A DNA stretch of 64,000 bases from Stenotrophomonas geniculata ATCC 19374 = JCM 13324 (GCF_001431625.1 NZ_LLXT01000104.1:37032-101031), one strand, 5' to 3'; positions 7,942 to 19,108 are shown, counted from the stretch's first letter. Numbers and translations: made by a program. Notes: generated from the sequence alone by a model not told the origin.

Positions 7942-9011
7942 ACCTCGCTGCCGACCTGCTCGCCTTCGGTGGCCGCGGCACTGCGGGCCGCCTTCACTGC
8001 GTCGGCGCTGTTGGGTTGTTCGCACTCGATGCTGGTCACGTAGCCGTCGTGGCTGATGTTGTGCTCGGCGCGCTTGACCAGCCACTGCCCATCCACGCCA
8101 TCGCGGAAGCCCTGCATCACCACCGTGGCTTCGGCCATCAGCGTCTCGCGGCCGGGCAGGGTGTAGCTCAGCGTACGCGTCTGCCGGGCCTGTTCCTGGT
8201 GCTTGGCGCGCGCTGCGGCTTCGGCGGCTTCGCGGTCGGCGTAGGCCATGCGCAGGCGCACGATTGGTTCACCGCTGCCCAGCTTCACTTCCTGGCGCTT
8301 GGCACCGCGTACATCGCGATAGTAGGCAATGGTGGTGCCGGTCTTCTCGCGTGAGACGATGCTCACTTTGTAGCCACTGCCATCGGCCGGGGTCAGGGTG
8401 ACGTCGGGAATGCGCTCACCGCTGGCACTGGTGGATTCGCCGCGCTTGACGAACATCAGGCGGCCGCCGCCCGGCTTGGCAATGGCATCGTGCTGCTTGG
8501 CCAGGCGCAGCAGCAGGTTCATGTCCGACTCCTGCGACTGCACGGTCAGCGGCAGTGCGATCGACGCCAGCGATCCGCTCACGGCCGCGCTGAGTCCGTG
8601 CTCGCCGGCTATGCGCTGGACCATGCCGCCGATCGTCGTGCCCTTCTTCCAGGTGCGCGTCTTCTGCGTCTGCAGATCGTTCTTGCCGCCCTTGCTGGCC
8701 TCGAACGGTGCGGCGCGCGCGCGCAGGGTCATGCTGCCCGGGTAGCCGGAAATCTCCACCTCATCGCAGATGTACAAGCCCATGCGCCGCACTTCGCCGT
8801 CATAGCCGATGAAGGCTTCCAGCTCCGCGCCTGCCGGCGGCAGCTGGATCGGATCGGACGGATCATGGTCGGCCAGCTGCAGCTCCAGCATGTCCGAGTT
8901 GTTGTCGGTCTCGTCGGTGATGCGCAGTGATTTGAAGCGCGACATGATCTTGTCGGTGATGTCCTGGCTGTTGGCCACCACGCGGAATGCCGGTGTGATG
9001 TTCAGTCCCAC
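7938..9011 (-). CDS. D: tailocin baseplate hub protein (P2 gpD-like)
   Basis: 357 residues, a little shorter than P2 gpD (387). gpD forms the trimeric hub at the centre of the baseplate, holding spike V and connecting to the tube. N-terminal TPAFRVVANSQDITDKIMSRFKSLRITDETDNNSDML is the recognisable hub start, and SQESDMNLLLRLAKQHDAIAKPGGGRL is the conserved central block. It is the last gene of the tail operon and overlaps the gpX gene by 10 bases. Its stop codon lies inside a SMAG repeat. Confidence 0.9.
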   Translation of the reverse strand: MGLNITPAFRVVANSQDITDKIMSRFKSLRITDETDNNSDMLELQLADHDPSDPIQLPPAGAELEAFIGYDGEVRRMGLYICDEVEISGYPGSMTLRARAAPFEASKGGKNDLQTQKTRTWKKGTTIGGMVQRIAGEHGLSAAVSGSLASIALPLTVQSQESDMNLLLRLAKQHDAIAKPGGGRLMFVKRGESTSASGERIPDVTLTPADGSGYKVSIVSREKTGTTIAYYRDVRGAKRQEVKLGSGEPIVRLRMAYADREAAEAAARAKHQEQARQTRTLSYTLPGRETLMAEATVVMQGFRDGVDGQWLVKRAEHNISHDGYVTSIECEQPNSADAVKAARSAAATEGEQVGSEV

Positions 9012-9217
9012 AGTGCGATCCCCTTGCGTTCGCCGGCGGGGCGCTGCACGTCTGGCAGAGTGATCGCGATGCCCGCAGGCAGTACCGCGCCGCGGGCGGC
9101 CAGGCCCGGGTTGGCGTCGAGTATCGCGCGCAGAATGGCCGGTGATTGTTCGCCATAGTGCGCATGCGCGATGCGGTCAACGACGTCGCCGTCGCGGGTG
9201 TTATACGTTCGTGCCAT
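9002..9217 (-). CDS. X: tailocin tail protein X (LysM-like)
   Basis: 71 residues, close to P2 gpX (67). One LysM-like fold: YNTRDGDVVDRIAHAHYG at the N-terminus and ANPGLAARGAVLPAGIAITLP. The start at MARTYNTRDG was preferred because upstream frame is inside gene U. It overlaps U by 17 bases and D by 10. Likely needed for tail assembly near the baseplate. Confidence 0.88.
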   Translation of the reverse strand: MARTYNTRDGDVVDRIAHAHYGEQSPAILRAILDANPGLAARGAVLPAGIAITLPDVQRPAGERKGIALWD

Positions 9218-9668
9218 CGCTGTGCTTCCGCAGGGAGAGGGTGAATTCGTGCCGCTGGATTCCCGCATCGACGGTGAAGCCGGAGGCGGTGGCGTCGATC
9301 TTGTCGATGACCCACAGCCCCAGGTTTCCGCCCTTGCCGGTCAGCAGCCGCTGTGGCTTGCCCTGTGCCGCCAGCCTGCGCAGCTGCGAGAGCTCATTGC
9401 CGGCGCCCCGGAACGCATAGTGGATGACGCCCGGCAAGGTCATGCTGGCCTTGCCGGGGCCGGTGTACTGCAGGGCGGCCATCTGCCCGATGCGTTCCTG
9501 CGCAGCCCAGCCATATTCGTTGCTCTGCTGGATCTCCTGGAACACGGCGGTGTTGAGGCTGAACTTGAAGCCGCCCAGCATCAGCAGCACCGGGGCGTTG
9601 CCGGAGTCGTTGCTCTGGAAACTGGACAACAGCTTGTCGATGGATGCGGTTACGAACTCACGCTTCAT
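9201..9668 (-). CDS. U: tailocin baseplate/tail protein U
   Basis: 155 residues, matching P2 gpU (159). VLLMLGGFKFSLNTAVFQEIQQSNEYGW and LWVIDKIDATASGF are family blocks. It lies 2 bases after the tape-measure stop. In P2-like tails U acts with X, T and D at the hub/tube initiation. Confidence 0.9.
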   Translation of the reverse strand: MKREFVTASIDKLLSSFQSNDSGNAPVLLMLGGFKFSLNTAVFQEIQQSNEYGWAAQERIGQMAALQYTGPGKASMTLPGVIHYAFRGAGNELSQLRRLAAQGKPQRLLTGKGGNLGLWVIDKIDATASGFTVDAGIQRHEFTLSLRKHSDGTNV

Positions 9669-9670
9669 GC

Positions 9671-12142
9671 TTAGTTCCTGTCTGCCAGGCCACCACGGGC
9701 AGCAACCGCGTTGCGACGCTGCAGTTCGTCGGCAGTGCGACGCGCCACCGATTCGCTGGATTCACCCGGTTGCTGGTGGATGGTGATGTTGTTGGTCTGT
9801 TGCTGCTGCACGGTGGTGACGCCGCGCGTAGTGGGCGATGGCATGTCGGGTGCGGTGCGACCGCGAGCGGCCTCGCTGATGCCGCCCCAACGCTTGCGCG
9901 CGCCCGGCGCGTCCAACGTGGCGACGTCGCCGACCAGGCCCACGGCGTCATCCAGGCCACCTCGGCCGCCGGCCCGCATGTTCGTGTACCCCACCATGCC
10001 GTTGCCGATCGCTTCCGCACCACCGGCAAGCACCTCCTTGCCGAAGTCCAGGCCTTTGCCGACCAGCGCACTGACCTTGCCAATGCCCCCTTCGACGAAC
10101 CCCATCAGCTTCTCGACGTAGGGCATGAGGAAATCCAGCTTCGGGATGAGCCAGTCGAACAGGGATTCGGCACCGGACTTGATCGCCGTCCACATCTTGC
10201 TCATTCCGATTCCGATCCCGCTGGCGACGGTCGTGTACACGTTGCCCATCCAGGCGACGTACTGCACCAGGCCGCTGATGAGCTGGATGTTCATTCTCAG
10301 GCCTTCCATCAGAACGGTACCGAGGAAGCTGCCGATCTGGGCAACGCGCGACAGTTCGTTGCCGGTGTACTGTGCAGGTGCAAGCATCTTCGACAGCCAG
10401 TCCCAGGCCTGGCCGATCAACCCGCTCATGACTTCCCAGGCGGGGCGCAGCGGTTCAACCGCACGCATCAGTTCACCCATCGCTGCGGTGCCTGCACCGC
10501 TCAGGCCCTCCCAGAAGCCGCCCAGGAATGCCTTGATCGGCTCCCAGTACTTGCGCACCAGGATGGCGCCTGCGGTGATTGCCGCGATGGCGATCGTGAT
10601 CGGACCACCACCGATGGCGGCCACGGCAGTGGCGACGATGCGGAAGCCCGATGCCAGGCGCATGGCCATCGGCCCGAAGCGCCCCATCTGTGCCAGCAGG
10701 CTGCCACCACGGAACAGCTGGAAGGCCTTCTGCACGCCCAGGATCGGGCCCTGCAGGAAGGTCCAGGCGTAGCGAGCGCCGAGCACCGCCGTGCGCATGC
10801 CCAGCATGCCGACCACGATCTGGGTGGTGTTGGCGATCAGCTTCGGGTTTTCCTGCACGAACGAGGTAACCCCGTTCAACAGCTCGGTCAGCTTGACCGC
10901 GGCCTCGCCCACCGCGGGCAGCAGTGCCGCACCGAAGGCCTTGGACAGGTTGTCCACGGCGATCTTGGCACCCTCGATCTTCTGCGGATCGGTCTGCATC
11001 GCATCGGCATAGGCCGCATCGGTGGTACCCGCCGATCCATTCAAGGCCTTGTCGCGGACACGGATGTAGGTATCCCAGTTCTCGATCATCGGCTGGACGA
11101 AGTTCTTCGCCTGTGCATCGCTGAACAGGGTGCCGATCTTCTTCTGGTCGCCCGCGGTCGCCTGGATGATTCCCTGCATCGCAGCGTCGAAGGGATTGCC
11201 GCCGCTGGTCTGTGCATCGCCGATGATCTTGCGCAGATCCAGGTTCAGGCTCTTCTTGGCCTTCTCCTGAATGTCCGGCGAGAGCACCTCGGACATGAAG
11301 CTCTTCATGTTGCTGGCGGCCTTGTCGGCGCCGCCGGCCGAGTCCAGCGTGGCCTGCAGGGCCGCGCCGAGGGTGGCGGTCGCCGAGGTGCCCTGCAGCT
11401 TCATCGCTTCGAACGACGAACCCAGGGTAGGCAGCACTGCGGCCATGTCCTTCAGGCCCAGGCCGCCCTGCCGGCTGTTGACCACCAGCACATCCAGCGC
11501 GCTCTGCATGCGCGAGGGATCGATATCGAACGACTGCTGCAGGGCGGCCGCAGCCTGGGCCACATCATCGATGCTGGCACCGGTGACAGTGGTGGTCCGC
11601 CCGACAGCACCGAGGCTGGCCTGGGCCGACTGCGCATCCATGCCGGCGTCGATCATCAGCCTGATCGAGCGCTGCAGCGCGTCGGCGCCCTGGTTGGTTG
11701 CACGCGACTGTTCCAGGATGGCCTGCCCCAGTGCGCTGACCTGGGCGCGGCTGAGGTTGGCTGCCACACCGATCTGCTGGTTCTGGCGGGCGAAGCCGGA
11801 GGCGTTCTCGACCGGCTTGGCCAGCGCGGTAACGGCCGTGCCAAGCGTGCCGCGTGCTTCGCCAAATGCCGAGCCGAGCTTCCCGCGCTTCTCCAGGTTG
11901 GCGTCGCGCTTTGCTTCGATGCTCTCCAGCGCCACCTGCGAGGCACGCAGCGCATCGACCTGGGTACGCATGCGGGCGTACTCCTTGCTGGTCGTACTCA
12001 TGCGCGCGAGCCTGCGGTCCAGCAGGGTCACCTCGGTGCCGAGGCGCTTGATACCGTCGTTGGCAAAGGAGAAGGCGTCCTTCAGTGACTTGGACACCTC
12101 GCCGCCGATCGTGATCGTTGTCGTTTGAACGTTACTGGCCAT
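9671..12142 (-). CDS. T: tailocin tape measure protein (P2 gpT-like)
   Basis: 823 residues versus 815 in P2 gpT. Tape length sets tube length, so a tail of about P2 length (about 135 nm by analogy) is expected. The N-terminal part (1-110) is coiled coil. A phage tail-tape domain follows at about 110-330, hydrophobic segments lie near 475-530 (RIVATAVAAIGGGPITIAIAAI), and a Gln-rich C-terminus ends the protein. It starts 11 bases inside the frameshifted E' frame, as in P2. Confidence 0.92.
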   Translation of the reverse strand: MASNVQTTTITIGGEVSKSLKDAFSFANDGIKRLGTEVTLLDRRLARMSTTSKEYARMRTQVDALRASQVALESIEAKRDANLEKRGKLGSAFGEARGTLGTAVTALAKPVENASGFARQNQQIGVAANLSRAQVSALGQAILEQSRATNQGADALQRSIRLMIDAGMDAQSAQASLGAVGRTTTVTGASIDDVAQAAAALQQSFDIDPSRMQSALDVLVVNSRQGGLGLKDMAAVLPTLGSSFEAMKLQGTSATATLGAALQATLDSAGGADKAASNMKSFMSEVLSPDIQEKAKKSLNLDLRKIIGDAQTSGGNPFDAAMQGIIQATAGDQKKIGTLFSDAQAKNFVQPMIENWDTYIRVRDKALNGSAGTTDAAYADAMQTDPQKIEGAKIAVDNLSKAFGAALLPAVGEAAVKLTELLNGVTSFVQENPKLIANTTQIVVGMLGMRTAVLGARYAWTFLQGPILGVQKAFQLFRGGSLLAQMGRFGPMAMRLASGFRIVATAVAAIGGGPITIAIAAITAGAILVRKYWEPIKAFLGGFWEGLSGAGTAAMGELMRAVEPLRPAWEVMSGLIGQAWDWLSKMLAPAQYTGNELSRVAQIGSFLGTVLMEGLRMNIQLISGLVQYVAWMGNVYTTVASGIGIGMSKMWTAIKSGAESLFDWLIPKLDFLMPYVEKLMGFVEGGIGKVSALVGKGLDFGKEVLAGGAEAIGNGMVGYTNMRAGGRGGLDDAVGLVGDVATLDAPGARKRWGGISEAARGRTAPDMPSPTTRGVTTVQQQQTNNITIHQQPGESSESVARRTADELQRRNAVAARGGLADRN

Positions 12143-12276
12143 GTACCGGCAATCCCTGAATCCACCAGATGAACTTAGACACCCGCAGTGTCATGATCTC
12201 GCGCAGGCCCCAGCCGGTATGACCGGCCAGGGCGAGCACTCCCTGCCTGATCTGAGGCAGGGTCAGGTGGTAAAAA
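12132..12276 (-). CDS. E' extension made by -1 frameshift from gene E
   Basis: After the run of five T residues (minus strand, 12276-12272) near the end of E, the -1 frame stays open and encodes FYHLTLPQIRQGVLALAGHT and onward to VSKFIWWIQGLPVHGQ. The fused E+E' product would be about 140 residues, close to the 142 of P2 E'. It ends 11 bases inside gene T. The site CGC-TTTTT-ACC allows clean re-pairing of the TTT codon only, so frameshifting may be less efficient than at a canonical XXXYYYZ heptamer. Confidence 0.72.
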
Positions 12277-12553
12277 GCGCGACGCCTGCCTGCAGTCGTG
12301 CGTAGTCGCGCAGCGGCATCTTGCGCACGTCTTCCGGCGAGACCTCGCACAGGTTGGCGATCATCCGCACCTCGCGCTGTGCGTCGCTGCCCTTGTCATC
12401 CTGGTAGCGCTCCATGTCTTCCACGGTCGGTTCACGCATGCGCAGCACGGCGGTTTCCATGCCATTGACCTGGCGCGGGCGGGTGAGGGTGATCTCGGCG
12501 AAGCCATCGCGCTCGATGACGGTGTCGGTGGGGGTCTTGGTCTTGCTGGACAT
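12263..12553 (-). CDS. E: tail assembly chaperone E
   Basis: 96 residues, size of P2 gpE (91). MRMREPTVEDMERYQ-like region and MIANLCEVSPEDVRKMPLRDY are typical of E/GpE and lambda-G-like chaperones, which coat the tape measure during assembly. Its end carries the frameshift run. An 84-base gap with a hairpin separates it from the tube gene upstream. Confidence 0.88.
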   Translation of the reverse strand: MSSKTKTPTDTVIERDGFAEITLTRPRQVNGMETAVLRMREPTVEDMERYQDDKGSDAQREVRMIANLCEVSPEDVRKMPLRDYARLQAGVALFTT

Positions 12554-12566
12554 GGATGCGTTCCTG

Positions 12567-12614
12567 GATGCGATGCGATGCGGTGCGATGGATGCGGGGG
12601 CGCGAGGCGCCCCC
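12567..12614 (-). promoter_or_regulatory. GATGCG-like repeats and hairpin between tube and chaperone genes
   Basis: Bases 12567-12596 are degenerate tandem GATGCG units. Bases 12596-12614 form GGGGGCGC-GAG-GCGCCCCC, a perfect 8-bp stem. In the transcript this lies between abundant structural genes (FI, FII) and chaperone E, so partial termination or RNA processing could set their ratio. Confidence 0.45.
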
Positions 12615-12637
12615 GGGTTCTTTAGTGCGGCGAGGGT

Positions 12638-13141
12638 TCAGATGCCCAGTGCGCCGCGGATGCCGGCCAGCACGTCCACGCCACCCTGGCGGGCGATCAT
12701 GTTGACCACGTCGATCTCCTGCACGACCTGGGCACCATGGGTCAGCTTGTAGTAGCTCAGCGCCAGGTTGACCTTGATCGTGCCCTTCTCGCCGACCTTG
12801 GTTTCGCCACGGTCCAGCAGCTTCACCTTGCCGCGCATGTTGTGCACGACCTGGGTCACTTCGCCGTCATCGCCTTCCAGCGCTTCGCGGGCGGTGAAGC
12901 CGTATTCCTTGCTTTCGATGACGTGGAACTTGCTCATGATCTCCGCGTCGTCGGAGGCGAACTCGACATCGGCGGTCAGCTTGTCATGGCCGAGCACGAT
13001 CTCGGTCGGGGCCAGCATGCCGCCGGCCTGGAAGTCCTCGGTCTTCAGCGACAGCTTGGGGGCGGTGAAGGACATCACGCTGCCGGCATAGCCCTTGCCG
13101 TCGACGTAGAAGTTGAAGTTTTTGCGGATCTTGCGCGCCAT
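12638..13141 (-). CDS. FII: tailocin tail tube protein (P2 gpFII-like)
   Basis: 167 residues, as P2 gpFII (172). Polymerises into the inner tube. N-terminal IRKNFNFYVDGKGYAGSV and C-terminal LSYYKLTHGAQVVQEIDVVN are the typical ends. It lies 2 bases after the sheath gene. Confidence 0.93.
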   Translation of the reverse strand: MARKIRKNFNFYVDGKGYAGSVMSFTAPKLSLKTEDFQAGGMLAPTEIVLGHDKLTADVEFASDDAEIMSKFHVIESKEYGFTAREALEGDDGEVTQVVHNMRGKVKLLDRGETKVGEKGTIKVNLALSYYKLTHGAQVVQEIDVVNMIARQGGVDVLAGIRGALGI

Positions 13142-13143
13142 GC

Positions 13144-14343
13144 TTAGAAGATCTCCGAGACGTAGTTGTTGTTCATGTGCATGCGGAAGGTCAGCTGCTC
13201 ACCCGGGTAGGTCGGGGTGAAGTCGAAGTCCCAGTAGAAGCGGCCCTGGGCCACGCTGTCCGCTGCGTTCAGGTCGGGGTCGATCCAGCAGTTGCCGCCG
13301 AGGATCGCGCCCTGGGTCTTCAGGCCGCGCAGGAAGGCATTGACACCCTCACGCACGTCGTCGACGTAGGTCTTGCTGATGCCGCGGTCGACGGCCCACA
13401 GGTGGGCGGCTTCCAGGCTGTCGGCGATGATGTCGGCGGTGCGCACCACGCACAGGAACTGCCACTTCTGGTCGCTGCTGGCGGTACGGTTGCCCCACAG
13501 GCGGAAGCCACCTTCGCGGATGATGGTCGCCACGTTCGACTGGTTCAGCAGGTTGGCGCGGCTGGTCGCGTCGGACAGGCCGAAGTCGATCGCGCGTGCG
13601 GTACCGACCACGCCGTTGAGCTCCAGGTTGGACGGCGATGCCCACCAGCCGCGTTCGTTGTCGCTGCGGGCAATGGCACCGGCCACGGCACCGGAGGCGT
13701 AGCGGGTGACGATGGCATCACCGGACTGCACCAGCAGCGCCGGGTCGACCACGTAGACGCGCTTGGAACCGGTCAGAGCAGTGGTGCTCTTGGCGGCGTC
13801 GTCGTTGCTGTTCGGGCCATCCTTGATGATCACCGCGCGCAGCTTGTCGGCAATGCCGAGCAATTCGGCCACGACCGGGTTGGCCAGCAGTTCGGTATCG
13901 CGCTTTTCGTGGGTGTGGGTGAAGCCCGGTACCGCCAGGATGCGGGGCTTGATGCCCACCACCGACTTTGCCGCCAGCAGTGCATGCACGCCGGTGTAGG
14001 CACCGGTCTGCGCGTTCACGCCGCCCAGCACGTTGGCCAGGGTGTCGTTCTCGGTGGCGCCCTTCTCGACGCGGATGACGACCACAACCGCGTTGGACTG
14101 GTCGAAGATGGCGTCGAGCTGGCCCGGGAGGGTGCCCTCATCGACTTCGGTTGCGGCGTTGGCGAGCAGCTTGGCTGCCTGCGAACGCGAGGTCACCAGG
14201 ACCGGAGTGTTGTAGGGGAAGGCGATCTTGTCGGCGCGGGGCGCGGTGCCCACGATGCCGATGACGCTGGTCGAGGCAACAGCGATCGAGCGGGAACCAC
14301 CATCGATGTTGACGACCTGCACGCCATGCAGAAATTCGGCCAT
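13144..14343 (-). CDS. FI: tailocin contractile sheath protein (P2 gpFI-like)
   Basis: 399 residues, as P2 gpFI (396). The sheath contracts and drives the tube into the target envelope. MAEFLHGVQVVNIDGGSR, the Thr-rich early repeat region and the C-terminal FYWDFDFTPTYPGEQLTFRMHMNNNYVSEIF are family-typical. A strong AAGGAAAA ribosome site precedes the ATG, fitting high expression. Confidence 0.95.
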   Translation of the reverse strand: MAEFLHGVQVVNIDGGSRSIAVASTSVIGIVGTAPRADKIAFPYNTPVLVTSRSQAAKLLANAATEVDEGTLPGQLDAIFDQSNAVVVVIRVEKGATENDTLANVLGGVNAQTGAYTGVHALLAAKSVVGIKPRILAVPGFTHTHEKRDTELLANPVVAELLGIADKLRAVIIKDGPNSNDDAAKSTTALTGSKRVYVVDPALLVQSGDAIVTRYASGAVAGAIARSDNERGWWASPSNLELNGVVGTARAIDFGLSDATSRANLLNQSNVATIIREGGFRLWGNRTASSDQKWQFLCVVRTADIIADSLEAAHLWAVDRGISKTYVDDVREGVNAFLRGLKTQGAILGGNCWIDPDLNAADSVAQGRFYWDFDFTPTYPGEQLTFRMHMNNNYVSEIF

Positions 14344-14450
14344 GCGTTGTTTTTTCCTTGGTTGGGTGGGTGCTGCGGTCGCGATCTGCGCCGCATGGGT
14401 ACATGTTCGTATCTGGCCGCGGCTGGATTAATTGCAGCGGTGGCCCGAAA

Positions 14451-15047
14451 TCACGGTTGCGGTTGCGGTTGCGGTTGCGCGGCCGGGTCGGGTTCGGGGG
14501 CAGTGACCATCACCCAGGCAGCACGGGCTTCATCGAAGGTGACCGGGTAGCTGCGATCTGCAGGCGGTGCCAGATCGGTGACCGATGGCGGCAGCGCGAC
14601 CCCACGGGAAACGGGAGTCGCGAAGCTGGCATCGTGCTTGTTCCACAGCGGTCGCGAGCTGTAGTCCGGCAGCAGCGTCCATTCGCGGCGGCTGGCATTC
14701 CACGCGTTGTATTGCGCGGTGGTGCCATCCAGCTTGAATGGTTCGGACAGGGTCACGTCCTTGGGCAACGGCTCGCCCAGCGCGAGGCGGTTGGGTACCG
14801 CCATCGCGGTGCGTGTGTCCCACAGCATGCAGTTGCGGAAATCGGCCACCAGTTCCCAGCGTGAGCCATCCTCGGCCAGGCGCAGTGCCTGGTATTCGCC
14901 GGTAGGTTGGCGAGGCGCGACGTCCACGGTGAAGTCGGGCAGGTTCCAGGCGCCGTCCGGCGAAGGCTGCAGGCGGACCTTGCCCATGTAGGCGCGGGTA
15001 TCGGGATCGTAGGAGTGCGCGAAGCGCGGTTCGGTAGGCAAGTTCAT
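14451..15047 (-). CDS. tail fibre assembly/chaperone-like protein
   Basis: 198 residues, directly after the fibre gene (4-base gap), the position of P2 gpG. DPDTRAYMGKVRLQPSPDG and the segment ending EARAAWVMV recall Tfa-like proteins that fold or cap fibres. Two related Trp-rich modules are visible (AEDGSRWELVADFR.. and NASRREWTLLPDYS..). The C-terminus is a (PQ) run encoded by a hexanucleotide repeat. No clear gpG match, so the role rests mainly on position. Confidence 0.65.
   Translation of the reverse strand: MNLPTEPRFAHSYDPDTRAYMGKVRLQPSPDGAWNLPDFTVDVAPRQPTGEYQALRLAEDGSRWELVADFRNCMLWDTRTAMAVPNRLALGEPLPKDVTLSEPFKLDGTTAQYNAWNASRREWTLLPDYSSRPLWNKHDASFATPVSRGVALPPSVTDLAPPADRSYPVTFDEARAAWVMVTAPEPDPAAQPQPQPQP
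14455..14478 (-). repeat. four tandem hexanucleotides in the fibre-chaperone gene
   Basis: GGTTGC x4 on the plus strand encodes a Gln-Pro run at the protein's C-terminus. Unit length is a multiple of three, so slippage would change length, not frame. Confidence 0.8.
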
Positions 15048-15051
15048 GTCC

Positions 15052-16569
15052 TCAGTACGCGATGCAATAGATCATCCGCAGGCCAGCCGGCAGGTTGCGG
15101 TCGCCACCGGCGTTCTCCACCACGACGGTGTGGGTGTGCGCACCGGCGTCGGCGGCCGACGCGGCGTGGCCGTGGTCACCCACCTGGGCGATGGAAATGG
15201 TGTGCGAGTGGCCGCCGGCGCCGTTCATGCCGATGTTGTGGCCGTGGCCGCCTGCGCCGTCGGTGGTGAAGCTGTGGGCGTGGCCACCGGCCGGGCTGGT
15301 GTACGGCCAGGGGTTGTCGTAGTCCAGGTTGCCGCGTGAACCGGCGTGGTTGTTGTAGTCGGCGCCCCACGGGTAGGTGGTGCCGGATTCGGCGAACGCG
15401 GTGAGATGCTGGTGATCGCCGATCCACGAGGTGCCGCCGGTATGCGCGTGGTGGCCCTGCGAGTCGGTCCATGCACCGTGCGCGTGGTCGCCTACCGCGC
15501 TGGCGCTGGCGCCATGGGAATGCGCGCCGCCTGCGCCTACGGAAATGGCGTGGCTGTGGTTGCCCGCTGTCGCCGCACTTGCGCCATGGGTGTGGCGGAT
15601 CACCTCACCCTGGGTGAAGCTGCCGACCGCTTCCGGGTTCAGTGTGTGCGTGACCACCGTGCCTTCCTGCATTGCCGGCAGGTTGAAGGTGGTTGCGCCA
15701 TCACCGGCGCCGTAGCGGGTACCGATGGCGGCGAACAGGGCCGGGTAGCTGGCACGCGGAACAGCGGCACCATTGCACAGCAGCATGCCGTTGGGCGCGG
15801 TGGCACCGGCGAACAGAATCACCTGTCCGGGCACGTGCACGCTGGATGGCACGCCGGTCATGTTGCGCCAGTCCAGGTAGTGGGTGCCGTGGCGGCCATC
15901 GAGCAGGTCGGCATCCAGGCCCTTGTCGGCGCCCTCGTCCTTCAACGCGGCCGATTTCAGCCCCAGGGCGGAGCGGAACGCGGCATCGGTGGCGATCGAC
16001 AGCAGCGTGCGGACGAACTGGGTGGGGGCGCTGGCGCCAAAGCGCTTGTCGATGAAGGCACGCAGCCCGCGCGGTGTCACCGCACGCTGGGCATCTGCAC
16101 CCTCTTCGGTCTCGGTCGTCGTGGCCAGTTCGACCACGCCCTGCACCTCGGTGGTGGAGGGCGGATAGATGAATTCGGCATTGCCGAACTCGATCAGCGC
16201 GGTATCGACTTCACTGAAGCGGGTATCGGTGGAGAGCAGCAGCATCGAGGCTGCGGTCTTCTCCATGATCGGATCGGTCTGGCCGAAGGTTGCAAACAGC
16301 GTACCGTCGCCCAGGTACAGGCCGAAGCCGCGCAGGCTGTAGGCGGTAGCGCTGTCGTCACGGATCGTGACGTGCAGCGTGTCGTCGCCCACGGCCTTGC
16401 CGCCGAACGTCGAGACCCGCTTGATCTCGCCGGGCAGGGCGGTCAGCCCTGCCGTCGGCGTGAATGCCGTGGACGTCAGGCCGATCTCGGTGATCAGCAC
16501 GGCACTGGTGCCGGTGTTGGGTGGATTGACCAGCCTGGCGAAGCCGGCGTCGGTGATTTTCAAGCGCAT
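15052..16569 (-). CDS. H: tailocin tail fibre (P2 gpH-like, collar domain, HxH-rich tip)
   Basis: 505 residues. The N-terminal ~150 residues (MRLKITDAGFARLVNPPNTG...) are the P2 gpH baseplate-attachment domain. A short shaft follows (YPPSTTEVQGVVELATTTE). At about 265-315 is a tail-collar domain (GMLLCNGAAVPRASYPALF ... GDGATTFNLP). The last ~180 residues contain eleven H-x-H motifs spaced 12-27 residues apart, ending at LPAGLRMIYCIAY. H-x-H sites in trimeric fibres bind iron along the axis. This protein determines which cells the tailocin can kill. Confidence 0.88.
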   Translation of the reverse strand: MRLKITDAGFARLVNPPNTGTSAVLITEIGLTSTAFTPTAGLTALPGEIKRVSTFGGKAVGDDTLHVTIRDDSATAYSLRGFGLYLGDGTLFATFGQTDPIMEKTAASMLLLSTDTRFSEVDTALIEFGNAEFIYPPSTTEVQGVVELATTTETEEGADAQRAVTPRGLRAFIDKRFGASAPTQFVRTLLSIATDAAFRSALGLKSAALKDEGADKGLDADLLDGRHGTHYLDWRNMTGVPSSVHVPGQVILFAGATAPNGMLLCNGAAVPRASYPALFAAIGTRYGAGDGATTFNLPAMQEGTVVTHTLNPEAVGSFTQGEVIRHTHGASAATAGNHSHAISVGAGGAHSHGASASAVGDHAHGAWTDSQGHHAHTGGTSWIGDHQHLTAFAESGTTYPWGADYNNHAGSRGNLDYDNPWPYTSPAGGHAHSFTTDGAGGHGHNIGMNGAGGHSHTISIAQVGDHGHAASAADAGAHTHTVVVENAGGDRNLPAGLRMIYCIAY

Positions 16570-16576
16570 GCGGGGT

Positions 16577-18767
<2,191 letters not shown>

Positions 18768-18769
18768 GG

Positions 18770-19108
18770 TTAGCGAACCTCGATTCCTTCGATGGTGATG
18801 GCCTCGCCGTCCGGCAGGTGGATTCCGGTCACTGCCAGGATCATCACGCCGGGGGCGGGGAGGGAGACGTCGACGTTCTCGACGTGAAGCCGCGGTTCCC
18901 ATCGCGCGAGTGCGTCGACGGTGGCCGCGATCAGGTCCATGCGCAGCGAGCGGTTGGTCGGCGCATCGATCAGTTCGAACACGCGCGAACCGTATTCACG
19001 GCGCAGTACCCGGGAGCCAAGGGGCGTGGTGAGAACGTCACGCACGGACTGGTGCAGATGGGCGAGCCCATCCAGTGATTTGCCGGTGTTGGCGTCGATT
19101 CCTCGCAT
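18770..19108 (-). CDS. W: tailocin baseplate wedge protein W (gp25-like)
   Basis: 112 residues versus 115 in P2. MRGIDANTGKSLDGLAHLHQSVRDVLTTPLGSRVLRREYG carries the gp25/lysozyme-like family pattern, including the conserved EYG. It starts at this Met because that matches family length. Initiates sheath polymerisation in contractile tails. Confidence 0.92.
   Translation of the reverse strand: MRGIDANTGKSLDGLAHLHQSVRDVLTTPLGSRVLRREYGSRVFELIDAPTNRSLRMDLIAATVDALARWEPRLHVENVDVSLPAPGVMILAVTGIHLPDGEAITIEGIEVR

Noticed and set aside
9644..12088. Plus-strand 814-codon open frame across the tape measure
   Set aside because: Antisense shadow of gene T in GC-rich codons; no ribosome site or domain.
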